Notes: a model not told the origin generated them from the sequence alone. A DNA stretch of 53,588 nt from Bacteroidaceae bacterium (GCA_017622495.1 JAGAQY010000071.1:1-53588); one strand, 5' to 3'; positions 42,964-53,272 are shown, numbered from the stretch's first letter. Translations and numbers: made by a program.

Positions 42964-44577
42964 TCACTTGAATCCATCGATTATTGTACGCAGCATGCCT
43001 GCGAACACCACTCGCACACATTGCGATTCCTGCAAACTATTATATTCCCTTGCCACCTCCATTTGTTCCAACTGTAGCGACTGCTGTCCCTCAAAAGTCA
43101 ACACAGCCCTATCTGTCACTACACGGCAACTATCCACACTCAGTATTTGGAGGTCTGGCGCCAAATGAAAATAGGCTATGGCCTCACACGATACCATGCC
43201 TTCTACGCTATCAATAACCTCAAAAGCATTCTCCCTACACAGGAATCTCCGTCTACAAAGAATTTGCTTATCCCTGTACCCATCATGCTTCATTGCATAC
43301 TCATCGGGGCCATCGTTCTCAATCACCACCTGAGCACGCTGGGCACAACGGAATGCGCCCCATACCTTGGAAGAGTCCTCACCATCAATCACCACAGCAT
43401 TATGAGCCCGAGTAGAGCGCTCATAGCTACGGCGACATCCTGCATTGTATGTAGAAGTTCCTGTATCGACAATCAGTGGTCCTCCATTTACCCGAAGCAA
43501 AAACGTAGAAGTGTCGGCATGTGCATGCCCTAAATTATAAGAGACTCCGAGAGGAGCCATATCTATGATTGCCTCATAAAAAGGCTGCGTAGCATGACGG
43601 TAGCCCGACTTTCCCAATGTACCCTTTCCCCACTCAACATGCAATCGCTTGGCATACTCACGTAATACCGCGGGGGGCAAAGCCACGCCATCTGCAGCAT
43701 CATTAAGCAGCGGGAGCGTATCATCACTCCAAACGATAGCCTCCATCCAGGAAAGCATCGCCACAGCCTTATCATGCAGCAGATTCCTCAGCGGTTCCAT
43801 CCCATCAAACATGGAACTATCAGCGACAGAAAGCAGATTGCAGCAATCAAGCAAGCGCTCCAGTATCACACAATGATACATCGGACTCAACTCGTAATGT
43901 GCACCATCAGGCAGAATCTGCTCCTCTAACTGAGCTGTTACAATCTGGCGTGCTTTCTTCCAGAAAGCCGCATCCCTGAAGTACACAGCAGCAAAAAGCA
44001 ATGAAAAGCCGTTCTCCAGATAATGATTGGCCAGCAGATGTCGTTCAGTACGCCGCTCAAGAACCCGATACTGCGAATACAGCGAGGTATCTATCATCGC
44101 CAACTGACTGCGAGTCAATTCCTCACGATGCAATGAAACAAACTTTATCCAATTGATACCCCGCAACGATATCGGATATGGATCTGCAGCTATAGCATTG
44201 TTCTCAATACTACCAATAAACCTTTCTATCCACGCCAAGCCCTCCTGCACATCCATTTCGGGCTGCAACAAGAAGTCCATATAGTTCAGATTATACCTCC
44301 ACAAATCACCTTGCGAACGGTCATCCCAGGCTCCGTCAAAGTGGTGCGACAGATTCAAGAAACAGAACATCCCGTCACCATGATATGCCGTATACTTTTC
44401 AGGCAATGCGTTAAATGCCAACGGGTTCCCTTTCTTATAACATGTATAGTCATCTTTACGCGAGAGTAAGCGACGCACCTTGGCACATACCTTATAATAA
44501 ACCTGAAAGAGCAGTTGCTCTCCTTTCAGAAACTTCAAAGTGTGATAATACAACGAGAAAGACATATCATCAACCAT
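42964..44577 (-). CDS. Heparinase II/III family protein
   Basis: 537 residues, polysaccharide-lyase-like. An alpha/alpha-toroid region ('FCFLNLSHHFDGAWDDRSQG', 'WRYNLNYMDFLL', 'SLRGINWIKF') is followed by the heparinase II/III-like beta domain with 'NLGHAHADTSTFLLRVNGGP' and 'STRAHNAVVIDGEDSSKVWG', where the His/Tyr active-site residues sit. No signal peptide is evident, unlike secreted lyases, so it may act in the cytoplasm or not be a classical lyase. It lies in the operon between a glycosyltransferase (sharing one base, 44577) and the bi-domain oxidoreductase, a recurrent pairing. Confidence 0.88.
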   Translation of the reverse strand: MVDDMSFSLYYHTLKFLKGEQLLFQVYYKVCAKVRRLLSRKDDYTCYKKGNPLAFNALPEKYTAYHGDGMFCFLNLSHHFDGAWDDRSQGDLWRYNLNYMDFLLQPEMDVQEGLAWIERFIGSIENNAIAADPYPISLRGINWIKFVSLHREELTRSQLAMIDTSLYSQYRVLERRTERHLLANHYLENGFSLLFAAVYFRDAAFWKKARQIVTAQLEEQILPDGAHYELSPMYHCVILERLLDCCNLLSVADSSMFDGMEPLRNLLHDKAVAMLSWMEAIVWSDDTLPLLNDAADGVALPPAVLREYAKRLHVEWGKGTLGKSGYRHATQPFYEAIIDMAPLGVSYNLGHAHADTSTFLLRVNGGPLIVDTGTSTYNAGCRRSYERSTRAHNAVVIDGEDSSKVWGAFRCAQRAQVVIENDGPDEYAMKHDGYRDKQILCRRRFLCRENAFEVIDSVEGMVSCEAIAYFHLAPDLQILSVDSCRVVTDRAVLTFEGQQSLQLEQMEVAREYNSLQESQCVRVVFAGMLRTIIDGFK

Positions 44578-45608
44578 TATACTAACAACGAATAGATACG
44601 CATTATCTCATTCTCCACATGTACCTCTGGCACATAGGTCACTCGTCTTCTTTCGAGCAGTAATGGATACACCTTTTCAAACAGGTCATCTGCATCGCCT
44701 GTCCTATACAGTACAGTCTCTTTAGGACGTGTACACACATCACTGGCTACTACAGGAGTACCGAATTGAAGCGCCTCCTTCACCGACACGCCTTCCATAT
44801 CAGACATCGTAGCCCGCACGAAGAGATCGGTATGCGCCCACACCTCAAATCCATTGACCGGAGAATTCACTGCAAAGCAAAAATGCTCCGTTAACCCCAG
44901 TTCTTCAATCCGCGCCACGCACTTGTCATAGTATTCATGATCAAAGATGTCAGCGATACAGAACACCATCCCCACATCCAGTCCTTTTTCATTGACCAGA
45001 CGATTCATAAGGTCAATCAGCTGGTCTATTCCATACAAATCGCCAAACACATTATTGATAACCCTATGCGCGTTGGACGAGATCGAATACTCATGTTTAT
45101 TGATAAACTCTTCCATCTCAGTCGTCAGACCCTTCACCTCACTTTGTTCTGGAGCCATATAGGTAGGCAGCAATACAATCTTTCCACTGTCAATATCATA
45201 TTTTTCACGAAGCAGAGCAGTATATGCCGGGTCATTGTATATAATATACTTCGCACGACGGAACAATTGATTTACCACTTTACGTTTCCAGCCATCAAGC
45301 AGCACAATACGCCGATTGTGTAGTGTAAGCACAATATCATGCTTCCAGCCAAAGAGGTAGAGCATCATCAAAAGATAAAAGTTGGTAAACTGAGCATGAA
45401 TGAGCCTTTTGGGGACAAAAGGCAACTTCAGAAACTCCAGTATCCGGTTCTTAACCCTCATCACACACTCGCTCTCATACCCCGATTGAGCGAAGTCGCG
45501 CATAATGACACTCTCATCTATCGCATGCAGTTTCTCTGCCAAGCGCTTGCAGTATATTGAAATTCCTCCTATTGGTGGAGGATAAAAGCCCCAAATTTCC
45601 TTCTTCAT
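44577..45608 (-). CDS. GT4 family glycosyltransferase
   Basis: 343 residues, GT-B type. The start 'GFYPPPIGGISIYCKRLAEK' is a typical family 4 acceptor-binding loop, and 'GVSVKEALQFGTPVVASDV' is the donor-binding E-x7-E motif region. It probably adds one sugar of the repeat unit on the lipid carrier. The start overlaps the stop of the preceding GT2 gene by 4 nt (ATGA), so the two are translationally coupled. Donor not determined. Confidence 0.88.
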   Translation of the reverse strand: MKKEIWGFYPPPIGGISIYCKRLAEKLHAIDESVIMRDFAQSGYESECVMRVKNRILEFLKLPFVPKRLIHAQFTNFYLLMMLYLFGWKHDIVLTLHNRRIVLLDGWKRKVVNQLFRRAKYIIYNDPAYTALLREKYDIDSGKIVLLPTYMAPEQSEVKGLTTEMEEFINKHEYSISSNAHRVINNVFGDLYGIDQLIDLMNRLVNEKGLDVGMVFCIADIFDHEYYDKCVARIEELGLTEHFCFAVNSPVNGFEVWAHTDLFVRATMSDMEGVSVKEALQFGTPVVASDVCTRPKETVLYRTGDADDLFEKVYPLLLERRRVTYVPEVHVENEIMRIYSLLV

Positions 45609-46549
45609 GACTTTGCAAAATATGTTTTGTCAATAACCAATGCCTCAAAGTCCTCCTTAGTCACTTCATCTTTTCTCTTGGCATCACGCCACAGGTGCTT
45701 CATCAAGCCAAGGGTGCCCTTCACCGAATGTGAGCACTTATAAAAATGTCGCAAGCAAAAGGGAATATTGACCAATGTCCATAGATTGTAGAAGATTGCC
45801 GACTTATGGATACGCACATCTATAAAGCGGTTCAAATAATGCAGATATACTTTTCCTGCTCCATCCATCTTATCACCCGATGCCCCCACCTTATGATATA
45901 TCAGCGAGTCGAGCACGCAGGCCATAGGCACCCCCTGCTCCTTCATGCGAAGCGACAACTCGAAATCCTCCTCCCCGAAGAAGAAACGTTCGGTAAGCAG
46001 GTGACCCTCTTCGTCCAACAGTTCGGGATAGAAGAACAGTGCACATCCCGTAACGAAAGAGATGGGGATATAGTCGGCCTCCCTCACGGCGGAGTTGGGC
46101 TGACCAGCATAATAATACCTGCGGAATCCGAACGAGAGCTTACCCCCACAGTTCCATATCTTTTGTTTGTCGTAATAGAAGTTTATTTTAGGAGTCAGCA
46201 CCCGATATTCAGGATGTTTTGTCGAGAACGCATTGAGCCGAGTGAGAAAATCTGGTCTTACCTCCGTGTCATTGTTGAGCAGCAGATAGCTATCCGGGGC
46301 ATTCTCTCGGGCAACCTCCAATCCCATGTTGTTTCCACGGGCAAAGCCATAGTTCCTATCCAAAGGCACCAACTGCGCATCAAAGCCTTTGTGAGCATCA
46401 AGCCATGCTCCAATACGCTGTAACGAGTCGTCGGTAGATCCATTGTCAACGACATAAACACGAAAGTCGCCTTCGACCTTCCGTAAGGATTCCAGGCAGG
46501 CCAACGTATCGTCAGCACCATTCCAATTGAGTATTATTATAGCAGTCAT
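45605..46549 (-). CDS. GT2 family glycosyltransferase (rhamnosyltransferase-like)
   Basis: 314 residues. N-terminal 'AIIILNWNGADDTLACLESL' and 'VYVVDNGSTDDS', then 'GFARGNNMGLEVA' and 'DSYLLLNNDTEV' (DxD-type metal site NDT), and 'GEEDFELSLRMKEQG' are the motifs of GT2 enzymes of the WbbL/rhamnosyltransferase group. It should add a sugar to the growing repeat; the actual sugar is inference only. It overlaps both neighbours by 4 nt. Confidence 0.9.
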   Translation of the reverse strand: MTAIIILNWNGADDTLACLESLRKVEGDFRVYVVDNGSTDDSLQRIGAWLDAHKGFDAQLVPLDRNYGFARGNNMGLEVARENAPDSYLLLNNDTEVRPDFLTRLNAFSTKHPEYRVLTPKINFYYDKQKIWNCGGKLSFGFRRYYYAGQPNSAVREADYIPISFVTGCALFFYPELLDEEGHLLTERFFFGEEDFELSLRMKEQGVPMACVLDSLIYHKVGASGDKMDGAGKVYLHYLNRFIDVRIHKSAIFYNLWTLVNIPFCLRHFYKCSHSVKGTLGLMKHLWRDAKRKDEVTKEDFEALVIDKTYFAKS

Positions 46550-47796
46550 GAGCGTTTACTTATACGATAAAGGCTACATACACATAAGAAGAACAGCAGC
46601 ACCTCAGACAGCGACATAGCCCAGGCAGCCGCCGCCGCGCCATGCAGCGGAGTCATCAGCAACATGAACACCACACTGAACACGCCAGTCACCATCACCG
46701 AACGGAAGAAGTAGCGCTGTCCATCCATATTTATCAATCCCACGATACCCACCAGGTAGTTGATCTCGCCAAACAGGATCACCAGTGTCATGATACGGAT
46801 AAGGGGTACGCATGCTGCAAACTCCCGTCCACAAAGGATATCCGAAATAAGCGGTGCGAAGATATAGACACCCAGCGTTACCAACAGCACGACTGAAGTG
46901 AAAGGGATAGACACCTTACGCAACATTCTCATCTGCTCATTCACCGGCTGTCCCTTGAACCGTAAGCTCAGATGCGGGAACAACGCCTGCGCGGCAGGAG
47001 AGATGATTGACTGGAACCCTTTGATCACCTTCTCAGCCGCAGAGTACAGTCCTACGATATCATCAGACACAAACTGCTTGAGTATAATCACATTGGCATT
47101 GCGATACAGATTCATGCCAAACGTAGATCCGAACACCGCGCTACCCTCCTTCAGCTGCATGCGAATATCACTCCACGTAGCCCAATGTAAGCGCAGGTGA
47201 AACTGCCGGCACACCAGAATCAGGCTCAACAAACCTGCCAGCAGGTAGCCACACGAGTTGAGCAGTATCAGCAACTGATAATCCTCACTCGCTCTCACCA
47301 CTATAAAGATGAGTATGGTAAACAATATCTTCGACGAGGCATTCACAATAGTCATATACTTCATCTTCTCCATTCCTTGGAAAAGCCAGATAGGAGTAAG
47401 CACATCACCTACCACCATTCCCAGTCCGTAGACAAACATCAACGTGCCCACACCGTCCTTGAACACCAACTTAGCGCACAGCAGCAGCAATACCGAAAGG
47501 GACAAAGCAATCAGTGTTTTGCTTGCAGTGACAGCGTTGTAAATCTTCGATACTTTCTCCTTGTCGTCCCTACACTGCGAGATTTGCTTGGTTGCCGAGA
47601 AGTTGAACCCGTATGTACTGAACAGTATCACATACTGCACCACAGCATACACATAGGAATAGGCACCATAGTTGGCTTTGCCCACCACATGCAGCATATA
47701 GGGAAGTGTCACCAGAGGGAGCAACACATTCAGCGCATTCAAGATTGAAAGCGAGAAGAAATTTTCGATTACCTGCTTATACTTAACCCATTTCAT
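46546..47796 (-). CDS. Polysaccharide flippase (Wzx-type)
   Basis: 416 residues, about 12 hydrophobic segments, member of the polysaccharide transporter/MOP superfamily. It starts with 'NFFSLSILNALNVLLPLVTL' and 'VGKANYGAYSYVYAVVQYV', the usual N-terminus of O-antigen and exopolysaccharide flippases, with 'LPYMLHVVG' in between. It should move the lipid-linked repeat unit across the inner membrane. It lies between the EpsG-type polymerase and the glycosyltransferases, which completes a Wzx/Wzy-type pathway. Confidence 0.92.
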   Translation of the reverse strand: MKWVKYKQVIENFFSLSILNALNVLLPLVTLPYMLHVVGKANYGAYSYVYAVVQYVILFSTYGFNFSATKQISQCRDDKEKVSKIYNAVTASKTLIALSLSVLLLLCAKLVFKDGVGTLMFVYGLGMVVGDVLTPIWLFQGMEKMKYMTIVNASSKILFTILIFIVVRASEDYQLLILLNSCGYLLAGLLSLILVCRQFHLRLHWATWSDIRMQLKEGSAVFGSTFGMNLYRNANVIILKQFVSDDIVGLYSAAEKVIKGFQSIISPAAQALFPHLSLRFKGQPVNEQMRMLRKVSIPFTSVVLLVTLGVYIFAPLISDILCGREFAACVPLIRIMTLVILFGEINYLVGIVGLINMDGQRYFFRSVMVTGVFSVVFMLLMTPLHGAAAAAWAMSLSEVLLFFLCVCSLYRISKRS

Positions 47797-47800
47797 ACCA

Positions 47801-48988
47801 TCAAAACATGATTTGCACCTCTCTATAATTCTCTATAAAGCACTCTCTCTTATTATCCACTTTTTTATCAAACACCGAACTATAGGGATAGAATATAGTA
47901 TAATAGCGTGTATTAGGGTAAAACTCCGACATATCCCTCACATAGTAATACGACAGATTAAAGCCATACACAAATAAAGTGGCAAGCAGCCCCACAAATG
48001 TCAGCTGAATATCTTTCGCTTTCAAATAGAGCACTTTATATGTAGTGTTGACCATATATATAATGATATACAGCACAAAGTAATTAATGAAACGGCTAAA
48101 ACCTGCAATACTCATAGAAAAAGCATATACGAATACAGAAGCCATCACAATCGGCGTAAAATCATATTCATCTTCAATAACACTAATTCTCTGACGCACG
48201 AATATCACTCCCAACACAGGGAGAAACGACAGCAATTGAAACAACATGCCGCCAATACTCACCTGATTTTCGATATACGCCAATATCATTCTACTCAATT
48301 GACCATCAATAGGTAGCCTGCTAATAACATAAGCTGGAATATTTACAACATTTAGTGCTATGAATATAACGACCAAACAAATCAGCTGAAATATCCATGA
48401 AGGCCTCTTAAAGAGCCATACAGCAAAAGGGAACAGCAACATGACAAGTGCCGAATAGTGGAAAAATATCGCCACCACACATACCAGATAATAGCGCAAC
48501 CATTTCTTTTCAAGCAGCCATGTTGTAGAAAGCATCAGAAGAGCAATACATAGGACTTCGCGCATAATCTCCATACTGAAATAGCAATAATACCCTACAT
48601 AGTACAGCAGAATTGCCGAGAAATAATAGTTCGGGCAATACTTACGGAAGCAATAAAAGAAAACACTTGTTATAATGGACGCATGTACCAGCTGGAAAAA
48701 GGTGAAATCATCATAGATAGTTCTGCAGATTGCAGTAAAAACATACCATAGAGGTTGGTACTCTGCAGTTTCAAAGTCAAAATATTTCAGTTCATCCCAT
48801 TTCGGGAAACTATCATACACCGACATATACATCAGCGTATCCCCTCCTACCCGATAGCGCAGTGCTGCAAGCAATACCAGTACCACCAAATTTAAGTAGT
48901 ACCACTTACTTTCGCCACCGGTTTTGGCCATCCAATCGTATTTAACAACCGGTATCAGCAGCAGTATAAATACGACAAAGTATATCAC
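47801..48988 (-). CDS. EpsG family membrane protein (probable Wzy-type polymerase)
   Basis: 395 residues with 10 or more hydrophobic segments. 'ALRYRVGGDTLMYMSVYDSF' and 'FETAEYQPLWYVFTAICRTI' match the opening of EpsG-type proteins (R-Y-x-V-G-x-D, then E-P-L). Members are believed to polymerise exopolysaccharide repeat units at the outer face of the inner membrane. The gene overlaps wzz by 4 nt and is followed after 4 nt by the flippase. As usual for polymerases, the specific linkage cannot be read from sequence. Confidence 0.88.
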   Translation of the reverse strand: MIYFVVFILLLIPVVKYDWMAKTGGESKWYYLNLVVLVLLAALRYRVGGDTLMYMSVYDSFPKWDELKYFDFETAEYQPLWYVFTAICRTIYDDFTFFQLVHASIITSVFFYCFRKYCPNYYFSAILLYYVGYYCYFSMEIMREVLCIALLMLSTTWLLEKKWLRYYLVCVVAIFFHYSALVMLLFPFAVWLFKRPSWIFQLICLVVIFIALNVVNIPAYVISRLPIDGQLSRMILAYIENQVSIGGMLFQLLSFLPVLGVIFVRQRISVIEDEYDFTPIVMASVFVYAFSMSIAGFSRFINYFVLYIIIYMVNTTYKVLYLKAKDIQLTFVGLLATLFVYGFNLSYYYVRDMSEFYPNTRYYTIFYPYSSVFDKKVDNKRECFIENYREVQIMF

Positions 48989-50091
48989 CTCTTCGACTTA
49001 AATAGTTTCCGATAAACATTGATAAAAGGTTCCTTCAGCAACACGTATGCTACAGCCAGCACTCCACCAAAGAATGTATACAATATCAGTACCATCGACC
49101 TCCGCATCGACGAGGGCATTGCAGGCACTGCAGCCGGCTTCAAGGTCACAAATACGGGCGTATATTCCTGCACCTTTGCTTGAGCCAGCATCAGTTGTTG
49201 TGCCCATTGGGTATAGAGCGTATTCTTCAAGTCTTTGTCGGCCTCCAGTCGTTCCTTCTCCACCAAGAAACGTTCTTGTGTCACATTTCTGTTACGGTCT
49301 ACATACGACGCATATGTTTCTTGTGCCTTCTCGTAATCAGCCTTCGACTTCAGATAAAGTTTTTCTATATAAGCACAATCATCCACCACCTTCTTGGTGC
49401 GGTATGCTGTAATCTGATTCTGCAGACGATACATGACGGTATCTACCATAGTAGCTGCAATCAGCGGGTCCTGGTCTGTAAACGAGAGTGTTATCACATT
49501 CGTCTTCTTATCCACAAAGATAGAGACGACACCACTCAGGTTCTCAATCATCTGCATCTGCTTCTCCGACAGGTTATAGGGGTCAAACACAGCAGGGTCT
49601 CCTGTCTGTTTTTTTGCCGAGAAGAGTTTCATCACCCCTTTAATAGCCTTTTTAGGAGCAGACTTCACCATCCCCACCCAATTTTTCTTTTGCAGTTTAT
49701 CTACATAATAGAAATAGGTAGTATCTACCGTTCCATCCTGCGACTTCACATTGACATCAAACAATGACGACATGAAGGGCAATGACTGCACTATATCGGG
49801 ATAGAGCAATGGATAGATGGCATCATCCCCCCCTACACTGCCGAGATCAAGACCTACCATAGAGGCCAAGGAGCCCAGTCCGCCCCCCATCATGGAGGAG
49901 TTTGACGACTCTGGAGCCACGACAACCTGAGCGGTATACTCCTTTATCATGGTAAGAGCCATGACAAGTCCGAGGAGCATAAAGCATATGGTTACTTTAA
50001 GTATAAACTTCCACTTAGCCAACACCTTGCCTACCATCTGCAGCAAATCGGCCTCCTTCAATAGCGGTTTCTTTACATTCTGCTCTTCCAT
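48985..50091 (-). CDS. Wzz-type chain-length determinant
   Basis: 368 residues from the ATG at 50091 (an ATG at 50118 would add nine residues and overlap the SLBB gene). Two membrane helices (about 25-45 'ILKVTICFMLLGLVMAL' and near the end 'LILYTFFGGVLAVAYVLL') flank a periplasmic coiled-coil region with 'ALYTQWAQQLMLAQAKVQEY' type helices and a proline-rich segment before the second helix, as in Wzz proteins. 'GGGLGSLASMVGLDLGSVGG' follows the first helix. There is no fused tyrosine kinase. It probably sets the polymer length together with EpsG and the SLBB export protein. Confidence 0.9.
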   Translation of the reverse strand: MEEQNVKKPLLKEADLLQMVGKVLAKWKFILKVTICFMLLGLVMALTMIKEYTAQVVVAPESSNSSMMGGGLGSLASMVGLDLGSVGGDDAIYPLLYPDIVQSLPFMSSLFDVNVKSQDGTVDTTYFYYVDKLQKKNWVGMVKSAPKKAIKGVMKLFSAKKQTGDPAVFDPYNLSEKQMQMIENLSGVVSIFVDKKTNVITLSFTDQDPLIAATMVDTVMYRLQNQITAYRTKKVVDDCAYIEKLYLKSKADYEKAQETYASYVDRNRNVTQERFLVEKERLEADKDLKNTLYTQWAQQLMLAQAKVQEYTPVFVTLKPAAVPAMPSSMRRSMVLILYTFFGGVLAVAYVLLKEPFINVYRKLFKSKR

Positions 50092-50104
50092 ACCATCCAA
50101 GCTA

Positions 50105-52585
50105 TTATCTGAACACATTGATCAAGGCCAGCACCACGGTAGCCAACGAGGCTGCTGTAGAGCTCAAGCTAAGTATTTCACTTGCCGACATGCCTTCGCG
50201 CTCCTCCTTCGTCGGCACCACGATCTCGCAACCGGGTTCCACCACTTTGCGGCTCCATCGGTTGGCTTTCGACACCGTACCGTTCATATATACGATATAC
50301 ACGTTCGACTTGCTGGCATTCTCATTGTATCCACCCGCCTGATTCACATAGTAGTTCAGGCGTTTGTTCTTGTCAAAAGCCACTGTATTGGCATACATGA
50401 CCTCTCCGCTAATCTTCACCGTGTTTGAGAACTGCGGCACTATCAGTTTATCTCCATTGCGCAGTGTGATGTCGGCATCTGATCCAGGATGCTCCAATGC
50501 CTTATCCAGCTCGATACCCACAGGATAGGTAGTCTGGCTCATCATGCTACGGCGTATGGCCACCGAGTCCTTCTTGTTCTCGGCCATCTGGATGGCAGCT
50601 TCAATGCTCGACTCCATGCGCAGCTTCTCATCTTCGGTCATCGTACGTTCCAGTCGAGCACCCTTGATATTGGCCTGGGGTGTCAGTCCTCCCGCATTGA
50701 GCACCAGTTCGCTCAGTCTCTGGTTTTTCTTGGTGAGCGCATAGGTACCTCCAAAGAGCACCTCTCCCTCTACGCTTACATTCTCCTGTTCGAAGTAGCC
50801 GGGGCTCTTGCGCACATACACCTCATCGAAGGGTATGAGCGTGAAGTTCGGGTTACCCTCCACTACCAGTCCGTCGCTTATCGAGAATGAGTATCTGTAC
50901 GATATGGTATCGCTTGCCGATGTGGCCCTTGAGTCCTTCATGCGTCGGGCCACATCCACACGGGCCGTCGATGCCGCCTCGGTGAGTCCGCCCGCCTTGA
51001 TGATGAAGTCCTCTATCGACATGTTCTCCACATATTCATACGTGCCTGGGAATGCCACCTCACCGAATATGGTCACCGTCTGCACCTCCTGCATGTCGAA
51101 GATGCTGGGTATGAGCAACACGTCGTTCTTGCGCAGTGGCACATCGGCGATGGCGCCGCTCATGAGCTGTTCGAGGTTGATGGCCAGATTCTCCATTGTA
51201 TTGTTCGGCTTACGGCGGTTCAGTATCGCACGTCCGAGGAAAGCCTCATCCTTCAGTCCGCCTGCACTCTCGACGAGCTGCTTCACCGTTTTGATGCGTC
51301 CGTCCATCTGGAACTGTCCAGGGCGGTATACAGCCCCCTTCACCTCTACCATATTGGCAAAGGTAGGCATGATAGAGTCTACCGATATGGAGTCCCCGTC
51401 GGTCAGCATGAATCCCTGCTGCTCGGCGGCATCGAGTATATAGATCTCGCGTTCGCGCTTGCCGTTGCGTATGAGGCGCACATCCTCTTTATAGGCATTG
51501 CCCGAGAATCCGCCGGCATACTTCAGCAACTGCTCCACCGACTCGTCTTCCAACATCTCATAGTACATGGGGCGCTTGACGTTTCCCGTCACGCTCACCA
51601 GGTTCTTGTAGGCATCTACCGTCACCACGTCATTGTCTTCCAGTCTGATACCCACATTCGAGTTACCGTTCAGGATGAAGTCATACACGTCGTATGTCGA
51701 TACCAGCTTGTCGTCACGGTACACCTTCACCTCACGCAGCGTACCATACTCGCTCACGCCGCCTGCCTGGTACAATGCGTTGAAGATGGTGGCAAAGGAC
51801 GACATCGTGTAGGTACCGGGGTTCTCCACCTCCCCCATCACATGCACCTGTATGGTACGGTTCTGTGCGAGTGACAGTCTGATGCTCGAGTTGGGTTCAT
51901 CGCCGTTGATGCCCGAGTATATCTGTCCGAACTGCTCCTTCAGGTATTTGTTGGCCTGTGCCACGGTGAGTCCGCTCAGATGCACGGGTCCCAGGTTCTC
52001 CACATAGATATTTCCGTCGGGCGATATCGTCTCCTGTATGTTCGACTGTGCAGCGCCCCATATATCTATTGCCACCTCATCGCCGGGTCCCAACTTATAG
52101 TTGGCTGGTGTAGGCAGGTTGTAGCTTGCCTCGAAGGCCACATCCTTGTTCTGGAATATGCGGTGACCGAAGATCTCCTTCTTCTTGCTCTCCTCCATCA
52201 TATACATCATGGTAGAGTCGGGGAAGAGGAAGCCTATCTCACTGCCCATCATCTGTTCGCGTTCCGATGCAGACATTCTGCTTTTCTCGGTCTTATCCTT
52301 CTCCAACGACACGACATCCCCTTTGGGCGATGTTCTCGTGCGTGATTTCTCGTTGAGTGTAGCCCCCACTCCCGTTTTACCGGCGGCATCCATCTTGCGT
52401 TTGATACGGTTTATCTGGTCCATGGTGACCCCCTGCTTGAGCAGGTCCTTGGCTATCTGCTGTTGGCTCACGCCTTTTTCCTGAGCCTCCATCACATATT
52501 CCACCACCTTGTCGTCCGACATTTTTTGTGCCGACACCCACTGCACCCCTACGAGTAGCAGTAAGAGTATTGCTATTCTTTTCAT
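50105..52585 (-). CDS. SLBB-domain polysaccharide export protein (Wza-like)
   Basis: 826 residues with a signal peptide (MKRIAILLLLLVGVQWVSAQ). The polysaccharide export domain (about 155-240) reads 'YKLGPGDEVAIDIWGAAQSN'; then come about six SLBB repeats with 'GEV-NPGTYTM', 'GNVKRPMYYEML', 'GAVYRPGQFQMD', 'GEVAFPGTYEYV' and similar. A hydrophobic C-terminus (LATVVLALINVF) may anchor it. It forms the channel for secretion of the polymer. Much longer than E. coli Wza (about 380), as usual for Bacteroidales. It follows the sugar transferase gene by 24 nt. Confidence 0.94.
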   Translation of the reverse strand: MKRIAILLLLLVGVQWVSAQKMSDDKVVEYVMEAQEKGVSQQQIAKDLLKQGVTMDQINRIKRKMDAAGKTGVGATLNEKSRTRTSPKGDVVSLEKDKTEKSRMSASEREQMMGSEIGFLFPDSTMMYMMEESKKKEIFGHRIFQNKDVAFEASYNLPTPANYKLGPGDEVAIDIWGAAQSNIQETISPDGNIYVENLGPVHLSGLTVAQANKYLKEQFGQIYSGINGDEPNSSIRLSLAQNRTIQVHVMGEVENPGTYTMSSFATIFNALYQAGGVSEYGTLREVKVYRDDKLVSTYDVYDFILNGNSNVGIRLEDNDVVTVDAYKNLVSVTGNVKRPMYYEMLEDESVEQLLKYAGGFSGNAYKEDVRLIRNGKREREIYILDAAEQQGFMLTDGDSISVDSIMPTFANMVEVKGAVYRPGQFQMDGRIKTVKQLVESAGGLKDEAFLGRAILNRRKPNNTMENLAINLEQLMSGAIADVPLRKNDVLLIPSIFDMQEVQTVTIFGEVAFPGTYEYVENMSIEDFIIKAGGLTEAASTARVDVARRMKDSRATSASDTISYRYSFSISDGLVVEGNPNFTLIPFDEVYVRKSPGYFEQENVSVEGEVLFGGTYALTKKNQRLSELVLNAGGLTPQANIKGARLERTMTEDEKLRMESSIEAAIQMAENKKDSVAIRRSMMSQTTYPVGIELDKALEHPGSDADITLRNGDKLIVPQFSNTVKISGEVMYANTVAFDKNKRLNYYVNQAGGYNENASKSNVYIVYMNGTVSKANRWSRKVVEPGCEIVVPTKEEREGMSASEILSLSSTAASLATVVLALINVFR

Positions 52586-52609
52586 TCTGTCGTGTATCGT
52601 TACTATTCG

Positions 52610-53272
52610 TTAGAATTTCTTTCCACTGATGATTGTCAGCGCTGTCTTCAGCACAATGACAAAGTCTCCCCACAGCGATCGTGTGGTGAGGTATTCGAGG
52701 TCCATGTCGAGACGTGTCACCATCTTCTCCATGGTATCGGTATATCCGTTATAGAGGGTCGCTGTCGAGGTCAGTCCGGGGCGCATTTTATACACATGCA
52801 CATAGTGGGGTGCCACCTCCATGATCTTGTCGATAAACACCTGTCGCTCGGGTCTTGGTCCTACAAACGACATATCGCCCAGCAGCACATTGAAGAGCTG
52901 GGGCAACTCATCCAGGTGATGGTCGCGCAGGAAGGCACCCACGCCCGTCATCTGTCCTCTGCGCTCCTCCTCGGTGCGCGGTATGCCGTTCTTCTCGGCA
53001 TCCCTCTTCATGGTCCTGAACTTATAAATGGTAAAGGGCTTACCCTTATATCCTATCCTCTCCTGCTTGTATATCACTTCGCCTCCCGAGAACACCAGTA
53101 CCACGATGTATATCAACACATACACTGGCAGTAGAACGATGATTCCGCATAACGAAATCGTAAAATCTATCATTCTCTTCAGTGCCCGTTCCACGCCACT
53201 CATGGCATCTTTATATTCCTTATCTTGTCCGTTCTTATCGCTCTGTATGTCTTTCATAAATCTATGCCACAA
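52610..53272 (-). CDS. Initiating sugar transferase (undecaprenyl-phosphate hexose-1-P transferase)
   Basis: 220 residues, bacterial sugar transferase family (WcaJ/PglC-like core). One membrane helix (about 36-62) is followed by the catalytic core: 'YKQERIGYKGKPFTIYKFRT', 'LDELPQLFNVLLGDMSFVGP' (with the essential Asp-Glu) and 'RPGLTSTATLYNGYTD'. It lacks the extra N-terminal helices of WcaJ. It starts the repeat by placing a sugar phosphate on undecaprenyl phosphate. First gene of the operon. Confidence 0.94.
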   Translation of the reverse strand: MWHRFMKDIQSDKNGQDKEYKDAMSGVERALKRMIDFTISLCGIIVLLPVYVLIYIVVLVFSGGEVIYKQERIGYKGKPFTIYKFRTMKRDAEKNGIPRTEEERRGQMTGVGAFLRDHHLDELPQLFNVLLGDMSFVGPRPERQVFIDKIMEVAPHYVHVYKMRPGLTSTATLYNGYTDTMEKMVTRLDMDLEYLTTRSLWGDFVIVLKTALTIISGKKF

